Below the pieces are notes generated by a model. It was not told the DNA's origin. It was given only the letters and a program-made list of their open reading frames with translations, and made no database searches. Source: an uncultured Bacteroidota bacterium (GTDB lineage: Bacteria; Bacteroidota; Bacteroidia; Chitinophagales; LD1). From it: a stretch of 43,623 bases of DNA. Numbering within the stretch: the first letter of the stretch is position 1; every line of letters starts with the position of its first letter. The stretch lies in contig CAIOTH010000021.1 in the NCBI GenBank assembly GCA_903861145.1, positions 1 to 43,623 on the forward strand. The letters are read 5' to 3'. The position numbers were made by a program, and so were the translations under genes. Shown piece by piece: positions 1 to 7,759 of the stretch.

Positions 1-1943
1 ACAAACCGGCAATGTGGATGGGCGATTATGGCTTCGTAACCTTAAAACCCACTACCGGTGTTGTAACAGCAAAATCATTAAAGCAAAAAGCTTCGTTCAG
101 TCATTTTCACGAAATGTCAAAGCCTTATTACTACAAGGTGGGAATGACAGAACCCAACCTGCATAATATTAAGGTTGAAATGACAGCTACCGAAAGGTGT
201 GGTGTTTTGAAATTCAATTTTGCTAAGGGCGAAACACCCAATGTTTTAATAGAAGCTAGTCAGTTGCCCGACTTTAATGGCTGGATAAAAATAGATACCG
301 CCAGGCACCAGGTAATTGGCTGGAACAGCGACAGGCAGTCGTCGAGTCTCGGTCCACCCCTACCAAATTTTAAGGGATATTTTGTCATTCAATTTGACAA
401 GAAATTCGAAAGCTGGGGCACCTGGGAAAACGACGTTGTAAAAAAGGATAGCACGGCACAATTAGCCAATGCCTGCGGCGCCTGGGTAACTTTTAGCAAA
501 GGAACTTTGAGTGTTGAAGCGCACGTTGGGACTTCGTTTATTAGTCTTGAACAAGCGCAGGAGAACCTTAACAAAGAAATCGGGACTTCGAATTTTGAAC
601 AGGTAAAGGAAGAAACTCAAAAAAAATGGAACGAATATTTAAGCCGCATTGAAATTGAGGGCTCCAATAAAAATGCACGGCACATTTTTTACTCGGCCAT
701 GTATCATGCATTGCTTTTTCCGAGACAGTTTTCGGAGTATGGAAGATACTATAGTGCGTTTGATGATAAAATACATAATGGGATTAGTTACAACGATTAT
801 TCATTGTGGGATACTTACCGGGCCTTACACCCGCTTTTAATTTTTATTGCACCCGAGCATGTAGCCGGTATGGTAAACTCGTTAACGCAGATGTATGTTG
901 AAGGAGGTTACATGCCTAAATGGCCTAACCCAACATACACCAGTATTATGATTGCTACCCATGCCGATGCCGTGGTTGCCGATGCCATTATAAAAGGTGT
1001 AAAGGGAATTGATTTGCAAAGAGCGTACGATGCCTGCATGAAGGATGCCATGGTGCCACCGGTTGGCGATAGCCTTAAACGATGGGCAGACAGGGCACCC
1101 TGGAGTGGTTATGAGGCCCGTGCGGGCTTAAGCTGGTACAAAAAACTGGGCTATGTACCGGTTGATAAAACAAACGAATCGGTAGCCAATACGCTGGAAG
1201 GTGCTTTTGATGATTTTTGCGTGGCACAGGTAGCCAAAGCTGCAGGCAAGATGGATGATTACAATTTATTGATGAAAAGAAGTAACAACTACACCAACGT
1301 TTACAATAAAGCCACCGGTTTTATGGCGCCCAGAAACGCTGATGGTAGCTGGGGCAAAAACCCTGGTGACGGATTTACCGAGGGCAGCAAATGGACTTAC
1401 CTATTCGCGGTTCAACATGACGTGCAAGGGCTTATTAACTTAATGGGTAAAGATCTTTTCATAAAAAGGCTGAATCAGAATTTCAGGGGCGGACGATATA
1501 TACATGGGAATGAACCGGGCCATCATTATTGCTTTTTATACGATTATGCCGGCATGGCATGGAGAACACAATGGTTGGTGGCTTATTACCGCGCCATTAA
1601 ATACCGCAACAATCCCGACGGTATGGATGGCGATGATGATTGCGGGCAAATGTCGGCGTGGTATATTTTTAGTTGTTTAGGATTTTACCCGGTTACACCC
1701 GGTAGTGATGAGTATGCTATTGGCACACCTAAGTTTCCCAAAACAACACTTTATTTTGACCCTGAGCACCGGGAAAAGAAATTTGAGATTATTGCCCACA
1801 ACGTTTCTCCGCTTAACTTATACATTCAATCTGCTACTTTAAACGGAAAGAAATTAGTGAAACCGTTTTTAAATCATGCTGATATTATTGGTGGCGGACA
1901 GCTTGTATTTGAAATGGGGCCTAAACCAAAGAAAGATTGGTAG
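1..1943 (+). CDS. GH92 family alpha-mannosidase, C-terminal part (5' truncated)
   Basis: Exo-acting alpha-mannosidase of glycoside hydrolase family 92, which trims alpha-linked mannose from glycans and is calcium dependent. The frame is open from the first bases (first full codon at 3), so the gene begins before the window and the N-terminal signal and part of the first beta-sandwich are missing. Family signatures are present: a PAMWMGDYGF-like stretch at the start, GGYMPKWPNPTYTS near 901-955, GNEPGHH near 1507-1527 (its Glu is the family's general acid) and GMDGDDDCGQMSAWY near 1618-1662, whose Asp residues are the family's base region. About 645 residues remain of the usual roughly 750. 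No SusC/SusD pair is visible beside it. The gene ends 9 bases from the convergent membrane protein gene at 1952. The family call is secure; the exact linkage is not. Confidence 0.93.
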   Translation, partial: KPAMWMGDYGFVTLKPTTGVVTAKSLKQKASFSHFHEMSKPYYYKVGMTEPNLHNIKVEMTATERCGVLKFNFAKGETPNVLIEASQLPDFNGWIKIDTARHQVIGWNSDRQSSSLGPPLPNFKGYFVIQFDKKFESWGTWENDVVKKDSTAQLANACGAWVTFSKGTLSVEAHVGTSFISLEQAQENLNKEIGTSNFEQVKEETQKKWNEYLSRIEIEGSNKNARHIFYSAMYHALLFPRQFSEYGRYYSAFDDKIHNGISYNDYSLWDTYRALHPLLIFIAPEHVAGMVNSLTQMYVEGGYMPKWPNPTYTSIMIATHADAVVADAIIKGVKGIDLQRAYDACMKDAMVPPVGDSLKRWADRAPWSGYEARAGLSWYKKLGYVPVDKTNESVANTLEGAFDDFCVAQVAKAAGKMDDYNLLMKRSNNYTNVYNKATGFMAPRNADGSWGKNPGDGFTEGSKWTYLFAVQHDVQGLINLMGKDLFIKRLNQNFRGGRYIHGNEPGHHYCFLYDYAGMAWRTQWLVAYYRAIKYRNNPDGMDGDDDCGQMSAWYIFSCLGFYPVTPGSDEYAIGTPKFPKTTLYFDPEHREKKFEIIAHNVSPLNLYIQSATLNGKKLVKPFLNHADIIGGGQLVFEMGPKPKKDW

Positions 1944-1951
1944 CGCTCAAC

Positions 1952-2545
1952 TCATTTTTCAAATTGAGATGAAATGCTTTCTATCTGTTCAATAAGGTCG
2001 TTAATTTTTTTCTCTTGCTTTTTAATTGTTTTGGGCCTGATGTAGAACCAGGCAAAGGCAATCCATAACAGCGTCAACACATATGCTTTTAAACCGAACG
2101 AATGATTGCGTGCATAAAACTCGTACAGGTATAATATAAAGCCAAGCGTTAACGCCAGGAAATAAACCGCAATGCCTTTGGTTTGAAAAAACCTTTGTTT
2201 GTTGCGATAAGCAATAAGTTGGTTTAAATAATCCTGGTTACTTACCGAATTATCCGCTTTGTTCAAAATCAGCATAAGCATTTGCGAGTTGAGCACCATT
2301 GCACCAATAATGGAAATAATAATGCAAACAATACCAACCTTAGTGGTAACAAATTGAAAGTCCGCCACCAATCCGATATAGGCTATAAAAAGGACTGTTG
2401 CGCCCAGCGTAATCAGGGCCATTACGTTTTTCGTTATCATTTGTTTACGGTTTTTATTTGCGGCTTTAATAATGCTATCCACATCAGGCGTTTTAACATC
2501 AGGCTGATTTTGCCACAGGTTTTGAATGTCATTGAAGTTGCTCAT
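1952..2545 (-). CDS. Four-helix membrane protein, putative partner of the ECF sigma factor
   Basis: A 197-residue protein not recognised by family name. It has a soluble N-terminus of about 38 residues containing NLWQNQP, hydrophobic helices at about 39-61, 67-88, 122-143 and 150-170, and a charged C-terminal helix (172-195) that could form a coiled coil. Its first 17 bases overlap the end of the sigma factor gene, so the two are translationally coupled. Position directly after an ECF sigma gene suggests an anti-sigma or sensor role, but it does not look like the usual single-helix anti-sigma factor and no zinc-binding HxxxCxxC motif is seen. Function is inference from context only. Confidence 0.75.
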   Translation of the reverse strand: MSNFNDIQNLWQNQPDVKTPDVDSIIKAANKNRKQMITKNVMALITLGATVLFIAYIGLVADFQFVTTKVGIVCIIISIIGAMVLNSQMLMLILNKADNSVSNQDYLNQLIAYRNKQRFFQTKGIAVYFLALTLGFILYLYEFYARNHSFGLKAYVLTLLWIAFAWFYIRPKTIKKQEKKINDLIEQIESISSQFEK

Positions 2546-3005
2546 AACTCTTAAATTTTTCGGTTAGCTTTTCTTTAATACGATGAATTTTTACGCGCAC
2601 ATTGCCATCGCTCATACCCACGATGTCTGCAATTTCGGCTTGCGGAAGGTCTTCAAGTACCAGTGAAATAATAATACGTTCAGTTTCTTCCAATTCAGAA
2701 ATGCAGCGGTACAAAAAATCAATTCTGTCATCTCTTTTTATTTCTATTTTCTCTTCCACCTGAACCGGCATCACGGTTTTTTCAAAACGTTTTTCCCTTT
2801 CTAATTGGCGCAAGCAGTTGTTAGTGGCAATTCTGAAAATCCAGGTATTAATTGAAGACTCATTTCGGAATTTGGACAGGTTTTGCCAAACCGAGATAAA
2901 GGTTTCCTGCACCAGGTCTTTCGCCCAATCGCTGTTGTTTACGTAGCCCATGCAAAGTCTGTAAACCTTTGGGCTGAATGTTTGATATATTTCTTCAAAC
3001 TGCAT
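2529..3005 (-). CDS. ECF-family RNA polymerase sigma factor
   Basis: A 158-residue extracytoplasmic-function sigma-70 factor that would direct core RNA polymerase to a dedicated regulon. Region 2 lies at about residues 8-72 with the typical DLVQETFISVW and WIFRIATNNC segments; region 4 lies at about 95-150 with the helix-turn-helix PQAEIADIVGMSDGNVRVKI. Length is normal for ECF factors. It starts 6 bases after the stop of the alpha/beta hydrolase gene and its end overlaps the membrane protein gene by 17 bases, giving one operon of three genes. Which promoters it reads cannot be told from sequence. Confidence 0.93.
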   Translation of the reverse strand: MQFEEIYQTFSPKVYRLCMGYVNNSDWAKDLVQETFISVWQNLSKFRNESSINTWIFRIATNNCLRQLEREKRFEKTVMPVQVEEKIEIKRDDRIDFLYRCISELEETERIIISLVLEDLPQAEIADIVGMSDGNVRVKIHRIKEKLTEKFKSYEQLQ

Positions 3006-3011
3006 GAACGT

Positions 3012-3857
3012 CTATTGAATGAAGTTTTTAAGTTGCTCAAAATACCAGGCCTTATCGTCATACATAATAAAGTGCAGGCCCTTATCGGCATAGTGAAGTT
3101 GCGCACCTTTCAGGTTTTTATATTGGTCTTCAACCGAACTTTGCAAGGCTTTAAAACTTGGCTCCAACATAACAAGTGTAGGGCATTTTACCGATTTGAT
3201 TTTACTCCTTAAATCAGTATTAAGCAACTGGCAATATATTAGGGCCATTGTACTACGGTCAGAATGCATACTCCATTGTACCACCGATTCGAGTTTGCCG
3301 GTATCACTAAGCATAAATGCCATACCTACTTTTTGCATTTGATAAAACGATTTATCGTCCATGGCGGAAAAGCCACTTACAAATTGACCACAATCCGGGT
3401 TTTGCTTCGTTTCAAATGTTGGGTTTGCAATAGCAGGCAAGCAAGGTAAGGCATCAACAACAACAATTTTAGAAACCAATTGCGGGTAGTCAGCTGCCAG
3501 CCATTGCGCCATTACCCCACCTAAACTGTGACCGATAATGACCGGGCGATCTATTTTGTTTTCTCGAATAAACAGAGCAATTTGTTCAACCCAGTTTTTA
3601 ATATCCGGATTTCCTTTTGGGGCCACTCTTGCAAAACCCGCCATATTAAATACATAGCATTTATGGTTGGATTTCAGTTGGTCAACCGTTTCGTTCCATA
3701 CATCGCCAGAGCAGGCGAAGCCTGGAATTAGTATAACTGCATTAGTTCCAGAGCCGACTTCTTTAACTGAAAATGGAAAGTTGTTGAGAGCAGAAGCCGT
3801 ATTAAACAAGGCTATAAAGGCTATAAAGGCTATAAAAAGGAAGGCCATTTTTTTCAT
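3012..3857 (-). CDS. Exported alpha/beta hydrolase, first gene of the sigma operon
   Basis: A 281-residue alpha/beta-hydrolase-fold protein. The N-terminus is a signal peptide (about residues 1-23) with a repetitive FIAFIA core encoded by three tandem 9-bp repeats. The nucleophile elbow GHSLGG places Ser at residue 111, and the catalytic His is probably H262 in KGLHFIMYDD; the oxyanion region is IPGFACSG. The acidic member is not obvious, as the usual Asp strand reads MLEPSF. The enzyme should act in the periplasm or at the membrane; substrate unknown. It leads an operon with an ECF sigma factor (6-base gap) and a membrane protein. An 8-bp inverted repeat sits against the start codon (3857-3890). 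Confidence 0.88.
   Translation of the reverse strand: MKKMAFLFIAFIAFIALFNTASALNNFPFSVKEVGSGTNAVILIPGFACSGDVWNETVDQLKSNHKCYVFNMAGFARVAPKGNPDIKNWVEQIALFIRENKIDRPVIIGHSLGGVMAQWLAADYPQLVSKIVVVDALPCLPAIANPTFETKQNPDCGQFVSGFSAMDDKSFYQMQKVGMAFMLSDTGKLESVVQWSMHSDRSTMALIYCQLLNTDLRSKIKSVKCPTLVMLEPSFKALQSSVEDQYKNLKGAQLHYADKGLHFIMYDDKAWYFEQLKNFIQ
3810..3836 (-). repeat. Three perfect tandem 9-bp repeats within a signal peptide
   Basis: The unit ggctataaa occurs three times head to tail (3810-3818, 3819-3827, 3828-3836). On the coding strand it gives repeated Phe-Ile-Ala in the hydrophobic core of the hydrolase signal peptide. Gain or loss of a unit would keep the frame and change the core length by three residues. 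Confidence 0.9.
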
Positions 3858-3890
3858 GCTGTATGTTTTAGTTTTCTATTAGATACAGCA
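3857..3890. promoter_or_regulatory. Inverted repeat abutting the hydrolase start codon
   Basis: TGCTGTAT (3857-3864) and ATACAGCA (3883-3890) form a perfect 8-bp inverted repeat with an 18-base spacer, ending on the ATG of the hydrolase gene. In RNA this could fold and shield the start; in DNA it could be an operator for the hydrolase-sigma operon. No clear TAnnTTTG element was found nearby. Confidence 0.4.
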
Positions 3891-3964
3891 CATGAATAAA
3901 TGTTACAGTTTTAGAAAATTATTCTTGCAAACCACATTTTTCTCTCCGGCCCGGCCTAAAAACC

Positions 3965-4672
3965 TCATTGGCATGCGGCATATTTAACCAGTGCTTTTGC
4001 ATGTTCAACCTGTTCATCAGTTATATGCATTTCGTTCAGGGTTTTTCGCTTAACATCAAATTGTTCAATTTCCACGGGATGCATCCATTCGCTCACTTCT
4101 TTCTCGGTTTTCAATTCATCACCACACTCAGTTGATACTTTTCCAAAGTAAGTTCCATGGCGGAAATACCAATCGGTAAATTCATCGCAACTATATTTCT
4201 CGAAAATGGTTTTCATTTCTTTAAGGCTAAAGACTACCAAATTTCTGTAATCCTTTTCCGCAAGAATGAATAATAGTTTATGCTTTGGGGCAGCCCAAAA
4301 AGTTCCACCACCAATAACCTTAATATCACCCCGCTTACTAAGGATATATGTTTTACCCGCTTTGCTTTGATGTTTCGAAAAAATAAAATAGTCGGAGAAT
4401 GGTTGAGTTGGGGGAAATGAAAAGCCCTGGCACGTGGTTTTGTCCGTTGCAACGCTATCTATTAAAACCAGTTGGTTATCTTTATAAATATTGACGGATA
4501 CAAAACTTTTTCCGCCCACGGCTGCCGATTTGGGTCCGTAAGTAATATAAAACGAGCCGAATTTAACGGGAGGAAATAAATCATTGATTTGCGACTTGGC
4601 ACCCAAGGTAGAAAGAGCCAACATAAGGCTTACTACAAAATGCATAAGCAGTGGTTTGCCTGTATATTTCAT
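3965..4672 (-). CDS. Exported protein of unknown function
   Basis: A 235-residue protein I do not recognise. It has a signal peptide; either the ATG at 4672 or the one at 4645 (MHFVVSLMLAL) could be the start. The second choice gives a more compact signal peptide and leaves about 25 bases after a TAnnTTTG-like element at 4677-4684. The mature part is mixed alpha/beta in appearance, with three Cys residues in the middle and near the end (CDEFTDW, TECGDE, AACQ), and a C-terminal helix of about 25 residues. It stands alone, with its own upstream region, between the hydrolase-sigma operon and the 4752 gene, all on the minus strand. Confidence 0.7.
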   Translation of the reverse strand: MKYTGKPLLMHFVVSLMLALSTLGAKSQINDLFPPVKFGSFYITYGPKSAAVGGKSFVSVNIYKDNQLVLIDSVATDKTTCQGFSFPPTQPFSDYFIFSKHQSKAGKTYILSKRGDIKVIGGGTFWAAPKHKLLFILAEKDYRNLVVFSLKEMKTIFEKYSCDEFTDWYFRHGTYFGKVSTECGDELKTEKEVSEWMHPVEIEQFDVKRKTLNEMHITDEQVEHAKALVKYAACQ

Positions 4673-4676
4673 TCGG

Positions 4677-4684
4677 CAAACGTA
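4677..4684 (-). promoter_or_regulatory. Possible -7 element (TACGTTTG) of the 3965 gene
   Basis: On the minus strand the bases read TACGTTTG, matching the Bacteroidota -7 consensus TAnnTTTG. It lies 4 bases from the ATG at 4672, so a transcript would be nearly leaderless unless the ATG at 4645 is used. No matching TTTG -33 box is seen at the right distance. Confidence 0.35.
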
Positions 4685-4751
4685 AATAAAAAGTAAGCCT
4701 TGTCGTTAAATTTAAAGTGATGTCTTTGTCAAGAAAACAGAAGACCTAATA

Positions 4752-5288
4752 TTAAAGACTTTGTACCTCCTGGCGAATGTATTCATGGTAGTCGGTCAGT
4801 ATCTTTTTCCCCTCTTTTAATATTTTAATCGCAAAGCTGGTGTTTTCTTTACTGATATAGCGGCCGTAGGTCATTTGAGAAAATACTACAGGGGTGAGCG
4901 GCGTGCCTTTATGGGTAAAATCTTTTGCGTATTCAGCTTTACTCCATTCGTACCAGTTAGAATAAAGTTCAGCACTTAGTTGTTTGCGAACCGCGTAAAG
5001 TTTTCGGTTCAACTGAGATTTAAAATCCTTTTCATTTTGCTCAACTTCATTATCTACATGCTCCTTTCGGCTTTTTGAAGAACTCTTATAGCTATTCTCG
5101 TCAACATCATGCCAAAGCATTGATTGCTTTACTTTATAACCGTTCTCATTTAAAAATTCAACCATAAAATCGAACGAAAGTTTCTCGCGAATTGCACGGC
5201 TACGCCATGTGCGAATTGAAGATGCAGCGTATTTAATTTTTATTCGCTCGTGGTTCAGTGCACTTAAAAATGCTTCGGTGGTGGTCAT
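4752..5288 (-). CDS. Hypothetical protein, Lys-rich, probably cytoplasmic
   Basis: A 178-residue soluble protein with no signal peptide or membrane segment. I do not recognise the family. The N-terminal 60 residues (SSIRTWRSRAIREKLSFDFM and NENGYKVKQSMLW) look helical and basic, somewhat like a DNA-binding helix-turn-helix, followed by a charged linker rich in Lys, Ser and Glu (65-95) and a helical C-terminal half. Long Lys and Asn runs suggest a nucleic-acid-associated or structural role, but this is a guess. It stands alone, with about 390 bases upstream free of a confident gene. Confidence 0.7.
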   Translation of the reverse strand: MTTTEAFLSALNHERIKIKYAASSIRTWRSRAIREKLSFDFMVEFLNENGYKVKQSMLWHDVDENSYKSSSKSRKEHVDNEVEQNEKDFKSQLNRKLYAVRKQLSAELYSNWYEWSKAEYAKDFTHKGTPLTPVVFSQMTYGRYISKENTSFAIKILKEGKKILTDYHEYIRQEVQSL

Positions 5289-5365
5289 GGGGTGGATTAA
5301 CTTTTAATAAACAAAATACATGGGTGATTAACATACAGATAAACTCAAGTCCGGACTAGCAAAAC

Positions 5366-5461
5366 TTACTTTTTCTTTAAAGCTTGAATTAAAATATTCA
5401 TTAAACCATTATCCTCACGTTGGGGGAACCTTTCGTAGCTCTCATAGAGATTTGCTAACAC
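5366..5461 (-). CDS. Possible micro-ORF or gene remnant of 31 residues
   Basis: A short frame from GTG at 5461 (or TTG at 5467) to a stop at 5366-5368. The peptide contains LYESYERFPQRED and NILIQALKKK, a composition and Lys-rich end that look like a real protein C-terminus rather than random translation. A purine run AAAGAGG precedes the TTG. An in-frame stop lies just upstream, so it is either a small gene or the surviving tail of a decayed one. No homologue is recognised. Confidence 0.25.
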   Translation of the reverse strand: MLANLYESYERFPQREDNGLMNILIQALKKK

Positions 5462-5538
5462 AAACAAAGGGCCTCTTTAATTTATCATGCTAAGATAAGC
5501 GCTTTTTTTCTACAGCAACAACCTTTTATTGAATAATT

Positions 5539-5592
5539 TTTAATATTTAATTAAAAGTTGCCGCGAAAGGCAATTTTTAATTAAATATTAAA
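5539..5592. terminator. Long AT-rich hairpin downstream of the Rieske gene
   Basis: The arms 5539-5562 and 5569-5592 pair over 24 bp with a single G-T wobble, closed by CC/GG around the six-base loop gcgaaa. It lies 87 bases past the Rieske stop codon. The Rieske transcript would pass through it, so it may act as terminator or 3' stabiliser, though it lacks a long separate T-run. A small non-autonomous mobile palindrome is the other option. Confidence 0.6.
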
Positions 5593-5678
5593 CCAGCTTT
5601 TAGTCAAGTAGTGAGTTATGAACACGTACCATAAAATATCAACGTATGAAAGAGTAATGAATCATTAAAACAGTTGCA

Positions 5679-6857
5679 TTAAGATATACCAGCCGCCTCG
5701 GTTGCCCTCTCCGAATTTTGCTCAGCAGCCATACGTTTTGCATAGATGCTGTGTTCGCTATAAAACTGGCTATACCACGCGCGCATTTTCATAATGGGGC
5801 CATCGCCCTTAACAAGCATAGGTTTAATTGCAAATTTCTTCCGTTCCCAGATATTAACGTCGTCGTGAAACTGCGAAGATGCTTCGCCTAATAAATATTT
5901 AATAGCAAGTTTAAAAGTACCCCTGGGGGCATAAACGTAGTCTTCCATTTTTACTTTTAACTCGTCCATGGGCGTAAACGTTTTTATCAATAACATATTG
6001 CCCATTTTGGTAGTAAATCTAAATACCAAAAAGCCCGGGCCGTAAAAGGTAACAACCGCGTTTCCCCCCGCATGAGGTATTTCGTTGCCGCTGGATTTCC
6101 ATACCAAATCGGCCTGGTCGGTAAAAGCAGCCATGTGCTTTGTCTCTCCTTCACCAAACTCAATTTTTACTGTATGCTTTACATTAACAAAACGATTTGC
6201 GAATGGAATAGTGAGCAAATTATGCACGAAATTAAAATGCGCGAAATCGGCACCATTTTCGGCGAAATCCTGCAAATGTATACGCAACACTTCGCTGCTT
6301 TTCCCGTGATATTTATAGTCCTTTAGTTCAGTTAATTGATTTTCGGTAGTCCAATCCGGGGCTTGGTTTTCGCTATGGTGCCAAACAAGAATAAGTCCCC
6401 AGTTTTCTTTTACTACCCACTCTTCGGCAGTTTTATTTGTGGGCAATTTATCGCAATAAGGTATTTTGGTGCATTCACCTTTGGTATTAAATTCCCAACC
6501 ATGAAACGGGCAAATCAGCTGGTTATTCTTTACCCGGCCATAAGCCAGGTTAGCATTTAAATGGGGACAATATGCATCCATAACCCCTACCTCACCATTC
6601 TCACCCCTAAACACTGCCAGCTTCTGCCCAAAGGCATCAACCTCTATTACCTCCCCCTTTTTAACGCTGGCAGAGCTGCACAAGCTAAACCAACCGTTAG
6701 GATATGGCGGCGGATAATTTTTACCTCTTATTTTTTCGTAAGGAGGGTCGTACTCAATGGGTTTTCTTTTACGATTTCTGCCAAATACCATCAGGTAAAC
6801 AACCGTTAGCACTACTGCCACAAAAAGCAGCGTGAACATTAAAATGTAAAGAATCAT
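5679..6857 (-). CDS. Membrane-anchored Rieske oxygenase, cholesterol 7-desaturase (DAF-36/Neverland) type
   Basis: A 392-residue Rieske non-heme iron oxygenase. Residues 4-25 form one transmembrane anchor. The Rieske [2Fe-2S] ligands are C97 and H99 (CPH) and C116 and H119 (CPFH). The mononuclear iron site follows the family pattern with N201, D204, H207 and H212. Segments such as NGWFSLC, DAYCPHLNANLAYG, CPFHGWEF and, near the end, MRAWYSQFYS recall the eukaryotic cholesterol 7-desaturases DAF-36 and Neverland, and the length (about 400) and single N-terminal anchor match. Such enzymes need a separate reductase; none is nearby. In a bacterium the substrate could be a sterol taken from the environment or another polycyclic lipid. 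The Rieske oxygenase call is secure; the sterol link is inferred from motif resemblance. Confidence 0.92.
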   Translation of the reverse strand: MILYILMFTLLFVAVVLTVVYLMVFGRNRKRKPIEYDPPYEKIRGKNYPPPYPNGWFSLCSSASVKKGEVIEVDAFGQKLAVFRGENGEVGVMDAYCPHLNANLAYGRVKNNQLICPFHGWEFNTKGECTKIPYCDKLPTNKTAEEWVVKENWGLILVWHHSENQAPDWTTENQLTELKDYKYHGKSSEVLRIHLQDFAENGADFAHFNFVHNLLTIPFANRFVNVKHTVKIEFGEGETKHMAAFTDQADLVWKSSGNEIPHAGGNAVVTFYGPGFLVFRFTTKMGNMLLIKTFTPMDELKVKMEDYVYAPRGTFKLAIKYLLGEASSQFHDDVNIWERKKFAIKPMLVKGDGPIMKMRAWYSQFYSEHSIYAKRMAAEQNSERATEAAGIS

Positions 6858-6991
6858 AATACTACCCCGATTATCAATGAATAAAATGTTGCTGATTAAA
6901 AACCAGATAACAGGGAGTAAAATATCCGGTTGGAAAGCAGAAATGCATAACTACGTAAACAAAAGTAAATTTTATTTGGAGAAAACATGTG

Positions 6992-7045
6992 GCTGTTAAA
7001 ACAAAAACGCCACTCAATATTGAGTGGCGTTTTTGTTTTAACAGC
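6992..7045. terminator. Bidirectional terminator with 26-27-bp perfect arms
   Basis: The 54 bases are a perfect inverted repeat about the point 7018/7019, with a minimal loop at atat. Both strands give a GC-containing core (acgccactca) followed by T-rich runs. It sits 22 bases past the sodA stop codon, so it should end the sodA transcript; it also lies just upstream of the Rieske gene's leader. Arms this long are unusual for an intrinsic terminator. Confidence 0.85.
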
Positions 7046-7067
7046 TGCGTTAATTTCGCTAGATAAT

Positions 7068-7670
7068 TTATGCAGCGCTATATCTTTTATTTACTTCAGC
7101 CCAATTGATAAGATTGTAGAAAGAGCCAATATAATCGGGCCTGCGATTTTGATAATTCAAATAGTAGGCATGTTCCCAAACATCTAAACCTAAAACCGGG
7201 GTGCCTTTTACTTCGGCAATATCCATTAACGGATTATCCTGGTTTGGAGATGATGCTATAACCAATTTATCGCCGCTTTTAACTAGCCAGGCCCAACCTG
7301 AACCGAAACGGGTTGTTGCCGCTTTGGTAAATTCTTCTTTAAACTTATCAAACGAGCCGAATGACGCGTTGATGGCATCAGCAATTGCACCGGTTGGTGC
7401 ACCGCCTGCATTAGGCGCCATTATTTGCCAGAAAAAGGAATGGTTCCAATGGCCGCCGCCGTTATTGCGTACAGCAGGTGCGAGCTTTGAAATATTAGCC
7501 AGTATTTCTTCCAGCGATTTGTTTTCCCATTCGGTACCAGCCACAGCAGCATTAAGGTTAGTAACATAAGCATTGTGGTGCTTGCCATGGTGTATTTCCA
7601 TAGTACGTGCATCAATATGCGGCTCGAGCGCATTAAAAGCATAAGGTAAATTCGGTAATGTAAATGCCAT
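7068..7670 (-). CDS. sodA: Superoxide dismutase, Mn/Fe family
   Basis: Converts superoxide to oxygen and hydrogen peroxide. The 200-residue length and start ([10 protein letters not shown]) are typical of the cytoplasmic Fe/Mn family. Metal ligands are H27 (EIHHGKHH), H77 (WNHSFFW), D163 and H167 (DVWEHAYY). The GGG run before H77 and Gln at 144 (NQDNPL) are features of the manganese-type or cambialistic members rather than strict Fe enzymes. No signal peptide. The gene is single, ended by the long hairpin at 6992-7045. Confidence 0.97.
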   Translation of the reverse strand: MAFTLPNLPYAFNALEPHIDARTMEIHHGKHHNAYVTNLNAAVAGTEWENKSLEEILANISKLAPAVRNNGGGHWNHSFFWQIMAPNAGGAPTGAIADAINASFGSFDKFKEEFTKAATTRFGSGWAWLVKSGDKLVIASSPNQDNPLMDIAEVKGTPVLGLDVWEHAYYLNYQNRRPDYIGSFYNLINWAEVNKRYSAA

Positions 7671-7759
7671 GATGTTTAATTTTTAGACGTGAATAATAAT
7701 TGAGTAAGCGAAGTTATAAATTATGTGTTAACGTGTTAATACGCCAAAATGAATACGAT

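Larger units (their letters stand above)
5289..5678. other. Gene-poor stretch of about 390 bases
   Basis: Between the 4752 gene and the Rieske gene. It holds a palindrome AGTCCGGACT at 5348-5357, the possible micro-ORF at 5366-5461, and the 24-bp hairpin at 5539-5592. No tRNA or other RNA gene could be folded by eye, and no long ORF is present on either strand. Confidence 0.7.

Noticed and set aside
899-916. Shine-Dalgarno followed by ATG inside the GH92 gene
   Set aside because: It is the coding of the conserved Gly-Gly-Tyr-Met stretch of the family, so no internal start is implied.
5348-5357. Palindrome AGTCCGGACT
   Set aside because: Ten bases alone, single copy seen, no link to a promoter box; kept only as a note in the gap description.
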